Shown piece by piece: positions 10,381-23,680 of a DNA stretch of 64,000 nt (the first letter of the stretch is position 1; every line of letters begins with the position of its first letter). Position numbers and translations under genes: made by a program. The notes under the pieces are model-generated. The model saw only the letters and a list, made by a program, of their open reading frames with translations, was not told the origin of the DNA and did not search any database. This DNA is from Amoebophrya sp. A120. Its lineage: Eukaryota > Sar > Dinophyceae > Syndiniales > Amoebophryaceae. The DNA lies in assembly GCA_905178155.1 (NCBI GenBank), contig CAJINV010000027.1:183295-247294 (forward strand), read 5' to 3'.

Positions 10381-11760
10381 GAAATTGATGCCTACTTATA
10401 TGGAGTCGTGTTTCCCCTGCCTTCACCAAAAGCTTCTATTTGCGTAGCTAGGACTTTGACGCGATGCTATGCTGGCAGAAAACATATGGTCTTTTCGGGC
10501 CTCCTAAGTCATATGACTTACGAGAGGGCCATGGGTAGTAGCTAGACGCACTGAGAAATGGCCCCGGGGAGGTGTGTTTTTACTTCTCTCGCCAGAAACT
10601 TCTATTTCGGTAGCTGGGCCTTTCACACGATGCTATGCCGGCAGAAAACAAATGGCCTTTTTGGTCCTCCTAAGTCATACGCGGACAGTGTCCGCGTATG
10701 ACTTAAGGAACGGCCATGGGTGATACCTAGACGCACTGAGAAATGGCCACTGCACGGCGTGTTTCTACTGCTTTCGCCAGAAACTTCTATTTCAGCAGCT
10801 GGGCCATTCACGCGATGCTATGCTGGCAGAAGTCATATGGTCTTTTTGGGCCTCTCAAGTCACACGCGGACAGTGCCCGCGTATGACTTACGGGGGGGCC
10901 ATGGGTAGTAGCTAGACGCACTGAGAAATGGCCACGGGGGGGTGTGTTTTTACTTCTCTCGCCAGAAGCTTCTCTTTCGGTAGCTGGGAATTTCACGCGA
11001 TGCTATGCTGGCAGAAAACATATGGGCTTTTTGGTCCTCCTAAGTCATACGCGGACAGTGTCCGCGTATGACTTAAGGAACGGCCATGGGTGATAGCTAG
11101 ACGCACTGAGAAATGGCCTCGGGGAGGTGTGTTTTTACTTCTCTCGACAGAAAATTTTATTTCCGCAGCCGGGCATTTCACGCGATGCTATGCTGGCAGA
11201 AAACATATGGGCTTTTTGGGCCTCCTAAGTCATACGCGGACAGTGTCCGCGTATGACTTACGGGAGGGCCATTAATAGTAGCTAGACGCACTGAGCAATG
11301 GCCACGGGGAGGTGTGTTCTTACTTCTCTCGCCAGAAACTTCTATTTCGGTAGCTGGGACTTTCGCGCGATGCTATGCTGGCAGAAAACATATGGTTTTT
11401 TTGGGCCTCCTAAGTCATACGCGGACAGTGTCCGCGTATGACTTACGGGGGGGCCATGGGTAGTAGCTAGACGCACTGAGAAATGCCCACGGGGAGGCGT
11501 GTTTACTGCCTTCCCCAAAAACTCCTGTTGCCGTAGCTGGGCCTTTCACGCGATGCTATGCTGCCAGAAAAAATATGGTCTTTTCGGGCCTCCCAAGTCA
11601 AACGCGGACAGTGTCCGCGTATGATTTAAGGAGGGGCCATGGGTGTAGCTAGGCGCACTGAGAAATGGCCACTGGGAGGCGTGCTTCTATTGCCTTCGCC
11701 AGAAACGTCTATTTCCGTTGCTGGACCTTTCACGCGATTATATGCTGCCAGAAAACATAC
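10380..11760. repeat. Palindromic satellite, about 185-bp unit
   Basis: About eight copies. Most units carry an inverted repeat with arms GTCATACGCGGACA around one central base (for example 10674-10702). The flanking core GCGATGCTATGCTGGCAG recurs about every 170-190 bp. A stray copy of the palindrome lies near 14880. Confidence 0.9.
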
Positions 11761-11764
11761 GCGC

Positions 11765-13480
11765 TTTTTGGCCCAAAATTCGGGCGACTTTGAATTTCCA
11801 GCTGCAAAGGCTTAGGCACTCGGAAGGAGGGGTTGCAAAAATCTCCTCCCGCACGCTATGCTGGCTGTTTTTGGCCCAAAAAGTGGTCGACTTTGGGTTT
11901 CCAGCTGCAGAGGCTTGGGCACTCGGAAGGAGGGGCTGCAAAAATCGCCCCCCGCGCGTTATGCTGGCTTGTTTTGGCCCAAAAGGGGTCGACTTTGGGT
12001 TTCCAGCTGCAGAGGCTTGGGCACTCGGAAGAAGGGGTTGCAAAAATCTCCCCCCGCACGTTATGCGGGCTGTTTTTGGCCCAAAAAGTGGTCGACTTTG
12101 GGTTTCCAGCTGCAGAGGCTTGGGCACTCGGACGGAGGGGTTGCAAAAATCTCCCCCCGCACGTTATGCTGGCTCTTTTTGGCCCAAAAAGTGGCCGACT
12201 TTAAGTCTCCAGCTGCAGAGGCTTGGGCACTCGGAAGGAAGGGTTGCAAAAATCTCCCCCCGCACGTTATGCGGGCTGTTTTTGGCCCAAAAAGTGGTCG
12301 ACTTTGGGTTTCCAGCTGCAGAGGCTTGGGCACTCGGACGGAGGGGTTGCAAAAATCTCCCCCCGCACGTTATGCTGGCTCTTTTTGGCCCAAAAAGTGG
12401 CCGACTTTAAGTCTCCAGCTGCAGAGGCTTGGGCACTCGGAAGGAAGGGTTGCAAAAATCTCCCCCCGCACGTTATGCGGGCTGTTTTTGGCCCAAAAAG
12501 TGGTCGACTTTGGGTCTCCAGCTGCAGAGGCTTGGGCACTCGGACGGAGGGGTTGCAAAAATCTCCCCCCGCACGCTATGCTGGCTTTTTTTGGCCCAAA
12601 AAGTGGTCGGCTTTGGGTTTCCAGCTGCAGAGGCTTGGGCACTCGGACGAAGGGGTTGCAAAAATCTCCCCCCGCGCGTTATGCTGGCTTTTTTTTGGCC
12701 CAAAAAGTGGTCGACTTTGGGTCTCCAGCTGCAGAGGCTTGGGCACTCGGAAGGTGGGGTTGCAAAAATCTCCCCCCGCACGTTATGCTGGCTTCTTTTG
12801 GCCCAAAAAGTGGTCGGCTTTGGGTTTCCAGCTACAGAGGCTTGGGAAGGCGGAAGGAGGGGTTGCAAAAATCTCTCCCCGCACGTTATGCTGGTTTTTT
12901 TTGGCCCAAAAAGTGGTCGGCTTTGGGTTTCCAGCTGCAGAGGCTTGGACGCTCGGAAGAAGGGGTTGCAAAAATCTCCCCCCGCGCGTTATGCTGGCTT
13001 TTTTTGACACAAAAAGTGGTCGGCTTTGGGTTTCCAGCTGCAGAGGCTTGGGCGCTCGGAAGAAGGGGTTGCAAAAATCTCCCCCCGCACGTTGTGCTGG
13101 TTTTTTTTGGCGCAAAAAGTGGTCGGCTTTGGGTTTCCAGCTACAGAGGCCTGGGAAGGCGGAAGGAGGGGTTGCAAAAATCTTCCCCCGCGCGTTATGC
13201 TGGTTTTTTTTGGCACAAAAAGTGGTCGGCTTTGGGTTTCCAGCTGCAGAGGCTTGGGCGCTCGGAAGAAGGGGTTGCAAAAATCTCTCCCCGCACGTTG
13301 TGCTGGCTTCTTTTGGCCCAAAAAGTGGTCGGCTTTGGGTTTCCAGCTACAGAGGCTTGGGAAGGCGGAAGGAGGGGTTGCAAAAATCTTCCCCCGCGCG
13401 TTATGCTGGCTTTTTTTGGCACAAAAAGTGGTCGGCTTTGGGTTTCCAGCTGCAGAGGCTTCGGAAGGCGGAAGGAGGGG
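11765..13480. repeat. 103-bp satellite
   Basis: About 16-17 units of roughly 103 bp (core TTTCCAGCTGCAGAGGCTTGG). Stop-poor, so long frames up to 609 codons appear on both strands. Variation between units is moderate and increases towards 13.4 kb. Confidence 0.93.
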
Positions 13481-13489
13481 CTGAACCTT

Positions 13490-14660
13490 TTTGAAACCTT
13501 TTTGTGCCAAGTTCGAGCGCCCTCTCGTGAGGCCCACCCGACTGTATGTTCGACACAGGCCGATTATCCATATGGGCCTCCAAGGCGAAACGCTCACCGG
13601 GTGAGCGTTTCGCCTGAGGCCTCGATATTCGGATCTTTCCCACTGCAGCATACCGTTGCGCTTCTGGCTGTCTGTAATGCCTTTTGAAACCTTTTTCGCC
13701 ACTCTCGAGTGCCTTTTCGTGAGGCCCGCCCGATGCTATGGTCGATATAGGCCGATTACCCACATGGGCCTCCAAGGCGAAACGCTCACCGGGTGAGCGT
13801 TTCGCCTAAGAAGTCTGTATTCGGATCTTCCCCACTACAGCATACCGTGGTGCTTCTGGCTGTTTGTGCTGTCTTTTGAAACCTTTTTTGCCGCGGTCGA
13901 GTGCTCTTTCTTAAGGCCCGCCCGATGCTAAGGTCGACGCAGGCCGATTATTCATATGGGCCTCCAAGGCGAAACGCTCACCGGGTGAGCGTTTCGCCTA
14001 GGAAGGCTCTATTCGGATCTTTCCCGCGACAGCATACCGCCCAGCTTCTGGCTGTTTGTGCTGTCTCTTGAGACCTTTTTTGCCACTGTCGAGTGTCCTT
14101 TCGTGAGGCCCGCCCGATGCTATGGTCGATATAGGCCGACTATCCATATGGGCCTCCAAGGCGAAACGCTCACCGGGTGAGCGTTTCGCCTAGGAAGGCT
14201 CTACTCGGATCTTTTCCGCGACAGCATACCGGCCTGCTTCTGGCTGTTTGTGCTGTCTTTTGAAACCTTTTTTGCCACAATCGAGTGCCCTTTCGTGAGG
14301 CCCGCCCGACGCTATGGTCGACACAGGCCGATTATCCATATGGGCCTCCAAGGCGAAACGCTCACCGGGTGAGCGTTTCGCTTGAGAAGTCTATACTCGG
14401 ATATTTCCCAGGACAGCATACCTTTGTGCTTCTGGTCGTTTGTGTTGCTTTTTGAAACCTTTTTTGCCACTGTCGAGTGCCCTTTCGTGCGGCCAGCCCG
14501 ACGCTATGGTCGATATAGGCCGCTTATCCATATGGGCCTCCAAGGCGAAACGCTCACCGGGTGAGCGTTTCGCTTGAGAAGTCTATACTCGGATATTTCC
14601 CACGACAGCATACCTTCGTGCTTCTGGTCGTTTGCGTTGCTTTTTGCAGCCTTTTTGTGC
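13490..14660. repeat. Palindromic satellite, about 190-bp unit
   Basis: Six units. Each holds a 31-bp inverted repeat with arms GGCGAAACGCTCACC around one base (first at 13584-13614; others near 13780, 13966, 14158, 14349 and 14539; the last two have a one-base arm change). Confidence 0.92.
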
Positions 14661-15323
14661 CAAGTTCGAGTGCCCTTTCGTGAGCCCCGCCGCCAGTTCG
14701 TCTACAACGTACGGCAGGTAGCTAGATGAAGGTACGGCAGCGAGATGAACTATAGAATGCCCTTTACGGGCAAGGAAGCTTTTCTTAGTGCCGGCGCCAA
14801 GAACTTCTCTGTCGGCAGCCGTCCAGTTCATCCGATGCTACGCTGGCCTAGAACATGCGCTCCTTCTGTGCACCTACGGTCAAGCGCGGACAGTGTCCGC
14901 GTATGACTTGGTAGGGAGCTACTAACCTCAGCTAGAAGTACAAGCAACTGAGAAATGGCCTCTGGCATTCATGTTTTTTCGGCCGGCACCACGGCGAGCC
15001 AGTCCACACAAAAACACGCGCTCCACTGTGTAGAGTAACCGAAAGCACACACTCATCGCTCACGTAGTTCTACAAAAACTTCTAGTCCACCGCAGGAGGG
15101 TTGCTGTCCGTCTCGACCAGGATTATGACAGCGCTAGAAGTAGCCTGACCAGAATAAAATCGGTTGCGCAATATGATGGCCGCCCCGGTACGGGAGGAAA
15201 ATTTGTCCGTAAATCCGATGTTGTTGTGGATAACTCATGCAGATAAGCGTCTTCAAAGGTGTCAGCTGGTCAAACAGTAGGTACAAGGCTGCGCAAATTT
15301 GTCATGTAGAAACTGCATCACAG
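14660..15323. other. Degenerate satellite-derived spacer and putative intron
   Basis: Fragments related to both neighbouring palindromic satellites, then unique sequence. The last 100 bases contain introner-type words (TTTGTCATG, GCATCACAG) and end in CAG, so they look like the 3' part of an intron leading into the exon at 15324. Confidence 0.45.
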
Positions 15324-15983
15324 GCTGCGGCAGAAGACTTTACGAAGAAATTTTCCGCCGATACGCCGACCAGAATGATGGGCCGATACGCATTGCAAAT
15401 ATGTCTGGGTCTGGATTTGTGATGGTGGAGTTTCGTGACGCCAAGATCTGTATTGCATGAAGGGAATTCTACTCATGCTTCTTTGTCGTGCTGGAAGATG
15501 GCAGTTTGTCATGCTAAATACGGAAAATAAAGAACTCGCAATTAGACCCGAAAAACCCGTAATGCGTCCATGCCGTACAACAAGCTGCTTTGTCATGCAA
15601 GGCTTAGCATGACTGTTATCCAGAACCAACCACATTTGCAGTGTATAGCTGATCATCCAGATCAACATGGCCTGTATCATACAGAAAAGCACACCCAAGA
15701 TAGCACCAGGGAAAAAGATAATTTGTGTTGCTTCATTTGTCGCGCAGAGAGCTCTGTGATGCGGAGACCGCAGGGAAAACAGTTCTCACTCATGCAGAAT
15801 GCAGCCTGTGACGCGTTTTGTCGATTGCGAAAGAGGTGCCAAAGAAGTTTGTCATGCGGAACAGCCGAGATGATCTCTTTGGCTACACGGAAACAGCAAC
15901 ACAAATTTGGGTTTATTCCTGGTATCATGGCTGGAGTTTCTTGCTTGATAGCCTGGCTCGAGTACCTGCCGCGCTTCTCCCTG
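15324..15983 (+). CDS. Coding fragment isolated between satellites, unknown protein
   Basis: Three exons can be joined: 15324-15386, 15648-15674 and 15951-15983, read through two introners. The product runs AAEDFTKKFSADTPTRMMG then LIIQINMAWLEYLPRFSL, with a hydrophobic patch. I do not recognise the family. The left border looks like a CAG acceptor and the right border like a CTG|GTATCC donor, both in phase 0. If the donor is used, the next exon would lie beyond the satellite block; the first RING-gene exon (26702) is also phase 0, so this could be the N-terminal part of the RING gene. Otherwise the frame runs on to a stop at 16062-16064. Confidence 0.4.
15387..15647. mobile_element. Introner family A
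   Basis: Ends TACGCATTGC / GCAGTGTATA. TSD GCCGA / GCTGA (one mismatch). Confidence 0.8.
15675..15950. mobile_element. Introner family B, decayed right end
   Basis: 276 bp with exact TSD GCCTG. The usual C- and G-rich tracts have been lost, but the termini TATCATAC / GCTTGATA and the internal TTTGTGTTGC words remain. Confidence 0.75.
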
Positions 15984-16064
15984 GTATCCAAAATAACTTT
16001 CCAAAGGCGACAAAGTCTGTGCTGGATTGATACCCGATGCAACTATCGAAACAGGCTTGCATGA

Positions 16065-19000
16065 CCCGTGCGCGCATCTAGCCAGGGAGACAAGCCCCTT
16101 GCCTACTGGAGAAAACTCTCGGACAGGCTCTTCCCTAATGAGCAGATGCATCTTCTGGCCAGCGGAAGTTTGACCCTTCCGCTTGCTAGATGCAATCCCA
16201 CTGCTAGGAGACTCGGCCTGGCATCCAGCCAGGGAGAAAGGCCCTTTGCCTACTGGAGCAAACTAGGCAAGGTCTGTCGCCGTATGAGAGTGCATCTGGC
16301 CAGCAGAACTTTGAAACTTCCGCTGGCCAGATGCACTCCCATCAATAGGCCACTCGGTCTTGCACCTAGCCAGGCAGAAGAGCCCTTTGCCTACTGGAGC
16401 AACCCAGGGAGGCACGGCCCTTCCCCGTGTGAGGATGCATCTGGCCAGCGGAAGTTTGAAACTTCCGCTGGCCAGATGCACTGCCATCAATAGGCGACTC
16501 GGCCTTGCATCCAGCCAGGGAGAAAGGCCCTTTGCCTACTGGAGCAAACTAGGCAAGGTCTGTCGCCGTATGAGAGTGCATCTGGCCAGCAGAACTTTGA
16601 AACTTCCGCTGGCCAGATGCACTCCCATCAATAGGCCACTCGGTCTTGCACCTAGCCAGGCAGAAGAGCCCTTTGCCTACTGGAGCAACCCAGGGAGGCA
16701 CGGCCCTTCCCCGTGTGAGGATGCATCTGGCCAGCGGAAGTTTGAAACTTCCGCTGGCCAGATGCACTGCCATCAATAGGCGACTCGGCCTTGCATCCAG
16801 CCAGGGAGAAAGGCCCTTTGCCTACTGGAGCAAACTAGGCAAGGTCTGTCGCCGTATGAGAGTGCATCTGGCCAGCAGAACTTTGAAACTTCCGCTGGCC
16901 AGATGCACTCCCATCAATAGGCCACTCGGTCTTGCACCTAGCCAGGCAGAAGAGCCCTTTGCCTACTGGAGCAACCCAGGGAGGCACGGCCCTTCCCCGT
17001 GTGAGGATGCATCTGGCCAGCGGAAGTTTGAAACTTCCGCTGGCCAGATGCACTGCCATCAATAGGCGACTCGGCCTTGCATCCAGCCAGGGAGAAAGGC
17101 CCTTTGCCTACTGGAGCAAACTAGGCAAGGTCTGTCGCCGTATGAGAGTGCATCTGGCCAGCAGAACTTTGAAACTTCCGCTGGCCAGATGCACTCCCAT
17201 CAATAGGCCACTCGGTCTTGCACCTAGCCAGGCAGAAGAGCCCTTTGCCTACTGGAGCAACCCAGGGAGGCACGGCCCTTCCCCGTGTGAGGATGCATCT
17301 GGCCAGCGGAAGTTTGAAACTTCCGCTGGCCAGATGCACTGCCATCAATAGGCGACTCGGCCTTGCATCCAGCCAGGGAGAAAGGCCCTTTGCCTACTGG
17401 AGCAAACTAGGCAAGGTCTGTCGCCGTATGAGAGTGCATCTGGCCAGCAGAACTTTGAAACTTCCGCTGGCCAGATGCACTCCCATCAATAGGCCACTCG
17501 GTCTTGCACCTAGCCAGGCAGAAGAGCCCTTTGCCTACTGGAGCAACCCAGGGAGGCACGGCCCTTCCCCGTGTGCGGGTGCATCTGGCCAGCGGAAGTT
17601 TGAGACTTCTGCTGGTCAGATGCACTGCCGTTATTAGGCGACTCGGCCTTGCATATAGCCAGCGAGAAAGGCCCTGTGCCTACTGGAGCAAACTAGGCAA
17701 GGTCTGTCGCCGTATGAGAGTGCATCTGGGCAGCAGAACTTTGAAACTTCCGCTGGCCAGATGCACTCCCATCAATAGGCCACCCGGTCTTGCACCTAGC
17801 CAGGCAGAAGAGCCCTTTGCCTACTGCACCAACACAGGGAGGCGCGGCCCTTCCCCGTGTGCGGGTGCATCTGGCCAGCGGAAGTTTGACACTTCCGCTG
17901 GCCAGATGCACTGCCATCAATAGGCGACTCGGCCTGGCATCCAGCCAGGGAGAAAGGCCCTTTGCCTACTGGAGTAAAAAACTAGGCAAGGTCTGTCGCC
18001 GTATGAGAGTGCATCTGGCCAGCAGAACTTTGAAGCCTCCGCTGGCCAGATGCACTCCCATCAATAGGCCACTCGTTCTTGCACCTAGCCAGGCAGAAGA
18101 GCCCTTTTGCCTACTGGAGCAACCCAGGGAGGCGCGGCCCTTCCCCGTGTGAGGGTGCATCTGGCCAGATGCACTGCCATTATTAGGCGACTCGGCCTTG
18201 CATCTAGCCACCAAGAAAGGCCCTGCGCCTACTGGAGCAAACTAGGCAAGGTCTGTCGCCGTGTGAGAGTGCATCTGGGCAGCAGAACTTTGAAACTTCC
18301 GTTGGCCAGATGCACTCCCATCAATAGGCCACTCGGTCGCGCGCCTAGCCAGGCAGAAGAGCCCTCTGCCCACTGGAGCAACCCAGGGGGGCGCGGCCCT
18401 TCCCCGTGTGAGGGTGCATCTGGCCAGCGGAAGTTTGAAACCTCCGCTGGCCAGATGCACTGCCATCAATAGGCGACTCGGCCTTGCATCCAACCAGGGA
18501 GAAAGGCCCTTCGCCTACTGGAGCAAACTAGGCAAGGCCCTTCCCCGTGTGCGGGTGCATCGGGCCAGCGGAAGTTCGAAACCTCCCCTGGCCAGATGCA
18601 TTGCCATCAATATTATAAGCGGGACTCGCACTTGCATCTACCCAGGGAGAAAAACCCTTTGCCTACTGGAGCAAACTAAGCAAGGTCTGTCGCCGTATGA
18701 GGGTGCATCTGGCCAGCGGAAGTTTGAAACCTCCGCTGGCCAGATGCACTGCCATCAATAGGCGACTCGGCCCTCCATCTAGCCAGGGAGAAAGGCCCTG
18801 TGCCTACTGAAGCAAACCAGGCAAGGCCCTTCCCCGTGCGCGGATGCATCTGGCCACCGGGGGTTTGAAACTTCCCCTGGCCAGATGCATTCCCACAGGC
18901 AGGCGCGCCCTCGACCGTGCATCTAGCCAGGGAGAAAAGCCCTTTGCCTACTGGAGCAAACTATCTAGGCAAGGTCTGTCGCCGTATGAGAGTGCATCTG

Positions 19001-22000
19001 GCCAGCGGAACTTCGAAACTTCCGCTGGCCAGATGCACTCCCATCAGCAGGCGACTCGGTCTTGCATCTAGCCAGGGAGAAAAGACCTTTGCCTACGGGA
19101 GCAACCCAGGAAGGCGCGGCCCTTCCCCGTGTGGGGATGCATCTGGCCAGCGGAAGTTTGAAACTTCCGCTGGCCAGATGCACTACCATCAATAGGCGAC
19201 TCGGCCTTGCATCCAGCCAGGAGGAAAGGCCCTTTGGCTACTGGAGCAAACTAGGCAAGGTCTGTCGCCGTATGAGAGTGCATCTGGCCAGCAGAACTTT
19301 GAAACTTCCGCTGGCCAGATGCACTCCCATCAATAGGCCACTCGGTCTTGCACCTAGCCAGGCAGAAGAGCCCTTTGCCTACTGGAGCAACCCAGGGGGG
19401 CACGGCCCTTCCCCGTGTGAGGATGCATCTGGCCAGCGGAAGTTTGAAACTTCCGCTGGCCAGATGCACTGCCATCAATAGGCGACTCGGCCTTGCATCC
19501 AGCCAGGGAGAAAGGCCCTTTGCCTACTGGAGCAAACTAGGCAAGGTCTGTCGCCGTATGAGAGTGCATCTGGCCAGCAGAACTTTGAAACTTCCGCTGG
19601 CCAGATGCACTCCCATCAATAGGCCACTCGGTCTTGCACCTAGCCAGGCAGAAGAGCCCTTTGCCTACTGGAGCAACCCAGGGGGGCACGGCCCTTCCCC
19701 GTGTGAGGATGCATCTGGCCAGCGGAAGTTTGAAACTTCCGCTGGCCAGATGCACTGCCATCAATAGGCGACTCGGCCTTGCATCCAGCCAGGGAGAAAG
19801 GCCCTTTGCCTACTGGAGCAAACTAGGCAAGGTCTGTCGCCGTATGAGAGTGCATCTGGCCAGCAGAACTTTGAAACTTCCGCTGGCCAGATGCACTCCC
19901 ATCAATAGGCCACTCGGTCTTGCACCTAGCCAGGCAGAAGAGCCCTTTGCCTACTGGAGCAACCCAGGGGGGCACGGCCCTTCCCCGTGTGAGGATGCAT
20001 CTGGCCAGCGGAAGTTTGAAACTTCCGCTGGCCAGATGCACTGCCATCAATAGGCGACTCGGCCTTGCATCCAGCCAGGGAGAAAGGCCCTTTGCCTACT
20101 GGAGCAAACTAGGCAAGGTCTGTCGCCGTATGAGAGTGCATCTGGCCAGCAGAACTTTGAAACTTCCGCTGGCCAGATGCACTCCCATCAATAGGCCACT
20201 CGGTCTTGCACCTAGCCAGGCAGAAGAGCCCTTTGCCTACTGGAGCAACCCAGGGGGGCACGGCCCTTCCCCGTGTGAGGATGCATCTGGCCAGCGGAAG
20301 TTTGAAACTTCCGCTGGCCAGATGCACTGCCATCAATAGGCGACTCGGCCTTGCATCCAGCCAGGGAGAAAGGCCCTTTGCCTACTGGAGCAAACTAGGC
20401 AAGGTCTGTCGCCGTATGAGAGTGCATCTGGCCAGCAGAACTTTGAAACTTCCGCTGGCCAGATGCACTCCCATCAATAGGCCACTCGGTCTTGCACCTA
20501 GCCAGGCAGAAGAGCCCTTTGCCTACTGGAGCAACCCAGGGGGGCACGGCCCTTCCCCGTGTGAGGATGCATCTGGCCAGCGGAAGTTTGAAACTTCCGC
20601 TGGCCAGATGCACTGCCATCAATAGGCGACCCGGCCTTGCATCCAGCCAGGGAGAAGGGCCCTTTGCCTACTGGAGCAAACTAGGCAAGGTCTGTCGCCG
20701 TATGAGAGTGCATCTGGCCAGCAGAACTTTGAAACTTCCGCTGGCCAGATGCACTCCCATCAATAGGCTCCGCGGTCTTGCACCTAGCCAGGCAGAAGAG
20801 CCCTTTGCCTACTGGAGCAACCCAGGGAAGCACGGCCCTTCCCCGTTTGAGGGTCCATCTGGCCAGCGGAAGGCTGAAACTTCCGCTGGCCAGATGCACT
20901 GCCATCAATAGGCGACTCGGCGTGGCATCCAGCCAGGGAGAAAGACCCGTTGCCTACTGGAGCAAACTAGGCAAGGTCTGTCGCCGTATGAGAGTGCATC
21001 TGGCCAGCGGAATTTTGAAACTTGCGCTGGCCAGATGCACTGCCATCAATACGCGACTCGGGCTTGCATCTAGCCGGGGAGGAGAGCCCTTTGCCTACTG
21101 GAGCAACCCAGGGAGGCACGGCCCTTCCCCGTGTGAGGGTGCATCTGGCCAGCGGAAGTTTGACACCTCCGCTGGCCAGATGCACTGCCATCAGTGGGCG
21201 ACTCGGCCTTGCATCCAGCCAGGGAGAAAGACCCATTGCCTACCGGAGCAAACCAGGCAAGGTCTGTCGCCGTATGAGAGTGCATCTGGCCAGCAGAACT
21301 TTGAAACTTCCGCTGGCCAGATGCACTCCCATCAATACGCCCCTCGGTCTTGCACCTACCCAGGCAGAAGAGCCCTTCGCCTACTGGAGCAACCCAGGGA
21401 GGCACGGCCCTTCTCCGTGTGAGGGTGCATCTGGCCAGCGGAAGTTTGACGCACTGCCATCAATAGGCGACTCGGCCTTGCATCCAGCCAGGGAGAAAGG
21501 CCCTTTGCCTACTGGAGCAAACTAGGCAAGGTCTGTCGCCGTATGAGATTGCATCTGGCCCGCAGAACTTTGAAAATTCCGCTGGCCCGATGCACTCCCA
21601 TCAATAGGCCACTCGGTCTTGCACCTAGCCAGGCAGAAGAGCCCTTTGCCTACTGGAGCAACCCAGGGAGGCGCGGCCCTTCCCCGCGTGAGGGTGCATC
21701 TGGCCAGCGGAAGTTTGAAACTTCCGCTGGCCAGATGCGCTGCCATCAATAGGCGACTCGGCCTTGCATCCAGCCAGGGAGAAGGAAGCGCCCCTTGCCT
21801 ACTGGAGCAAGCTCAGCAAGGTCTGTCGCCGTAGGAGAGTGCATCTGGCCAGCGGGGCTCTGAAACTTCCGCCGGCTAGATGCACTCCCATCAGTAGGCG
21901 ACTCGGTCTCGCATCTAGCCAGGGAGAAGAGCCCTGTGCCTACCGGAGCAAACCAGGCACGGCCCTTCCCCGTGTGGGGGTGCATCTGGCCAGCGGAAGT

Positions 22001-22262
22001 TCGAAACCCCCCCCGGCCAGATGCACTCCCACAGGCAGGCGCGCCCTCGACCGTGCATCCAGCCAGGGAGAAAGGCCCTTTGCCTACTGGAGCAAACTAG
22101 GCAAGGTCTGTCGCCGTATGAGAGTGCATCTGGCCAGCGGAATTTTGAAACTTCCGCTGGCCAGATGCACTGCCATCAGTACGCGCCTCGGGCTTGCATC
22201 TCGCCGGGGGGGAGAGCCCTTTGCCTACTGGAGCAACCCAGGGAGGCGCGGCCCTTTCCCGT
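16065..22262. repeat. Large palindromic satellite, 143-bp unit in 286-bp higher-order repeats
   Basis: About 43 half-units. Each contains a 43-bp inverted repeat with 21-bp arms (GCATCTGGCCAGCGG...) around one base, for example 16437-16479. Half-units alternate into a 286-bp dimer. Dimers are essentially identical in two blocks (about 16210-17570 and 19260-20620) and degenerate between and after them. All long frames here are repeat artefacts. Confidence 0.95.
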
Positions 22263-23680
22263 GGGAGAGACAAACACACACGACCGGGCCAAGTTTTGGT
22301 GGTCCGGTAGCTCCGAAACACGGGTAGGCGCAGGTGGTCGGGTGGCTCGCAAACAGCGACGGAAAGCGGCCGCCCCAAAGGGACAAAGAAACACACACGA
22401 CCGGGCCAAGTTTTGGTGGTCCGGTAGCTCCGAAACACGGGCAGACGCAGGTGGTCGGGTGGCTCGCAAACAGCGACGGAAAGCGGCCGCCCCAAAGAGA
22501 CAAACACACACGACCGGGCCAAGTTTTGGCGGTCCGGTAGCTCCGAAACACGGGCAAAGGCAGGTGGTCGGGTGGCTCGCAAACAGCGACGGAAAGCGGC
22601 CGCCCCAAAGAGACAAACACACACGACCGGGCCAGGTTTTGGTGGTCCGGTAGCTCCGAAACACGGGCAGACGCAGGTGGTCGGGTGGCTCGCAAACAGC
22701 GACGGAAAGCGGCCGCCCCAAAGAGACAAACACACACGACCGGGCCAAGTTTTGGCGGTCCGGTAGCTCCGAAACACGGGCAGACGCAGGTGGTCGGGTG
22801 GCTCGCAAGCAGCGACGGAAAGCGGCCGCCCCAAAGAGACAAACACAAACGACCGGGCCAAGTTTTGGTGGTCCGGTAGCTCCGAAACACGGGCAGACGC
22901 AGGTGGCCGGGTTGCTCGCAAACAGCGACGGAAAGCGGCCGCCCCAAAGAGACAAAGAGACACACACGACCGGGCGAGATTTTGGTGGTCCGGTAGCTCC
23001 GAAACACGGGCAGAGGCAGGCGGTCGGGTGGCTCGCAAACAGCGACGGAAAGCGGCCGCCCCAAAGAGACAAACACACACGACCGGGCCAGGTTTTGGCG
23101 GTCCGGTAGCTCCGAAACACGGGCAGAAGCAGGTGGTCGGGTGGCTCGCAAACACACAGCGACGGAAAGCGGCCGCCCCAAAGAGACAAACACACACGAC
23201 CGGGCAAAGTTTTGGCGGTCCGGTAGCTCCGAAACACGGGCAGACGCGGGGGGGTCCGGTGGCTCGCAAACATTGACGGAAAGCGGCCGGCCCAAAGAGA
23301 CAAACACACACGGCCGGGCAAAGTTTTGGCGGTCCGGTAGCTCCGAAGCACGGGCAGAAGCGGGCGGCCCGGTGGCTCGCAAACATTGACGGAAAGCGGC
23401 CGCCCCAAAGAGACAAACGCACACGACCGGGCAAAGCTTTGGTGGTCCGGTAGCTCCGAAACACGGGCAGACGCGGGTGGTCCGGTGGCTCGCAAACGTT
23501 GACGGAAAGCGGCCGCCCCAAAGAGACAAACACACACGACCGGGCAAAGTTTTGGCGGTCCGGTAGCTCCGAAACACGGGCAGAAGCGGGCGGCCCGGTG
23601 GCTCGCAAACATTGACGGAAGGCGGCCGCCCCAAAGAGACAGACACACACGGACGGGCCAGGTTTTGGCGGCCCGGCACC
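22262..23680. repeat. 113-bp GC-rich satellite
   Basis: About 12 units of 113-118 bp (cores ACACGACCGGGC, GGTCCGGTAGCTCCGAA, AAGCGGCCGCCCC). Stop-free in two minus-strand frames and part of the third, which produces 510-574-codon open frames with no protein character. Confidence 0.93.

Noticed and set aside
11858-13687. 609-codon open frame
   Set aside because: Made of 103-bp satellite units; both strands are open and the peptide simply repeats with frame rotation.
15237-15300. AP2/ERF-like start (VFKGVSWSNSRYKAAQI)
   Set aside because: Too short, and the following bases carry introner words and a CAG acceptor, so this is more likely intron.
16065-22262. CRISPR-like regular palindromic repeats
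   Set aside because: The spacers are themselves repeated, the units are 143/286 bp and the setting is eukaryotic, so this is satellite DNA.
22268-23660. GC-rich satellite as an rDNA spacer
   Set aside because: No rRNA sequence is recognisable on either side.
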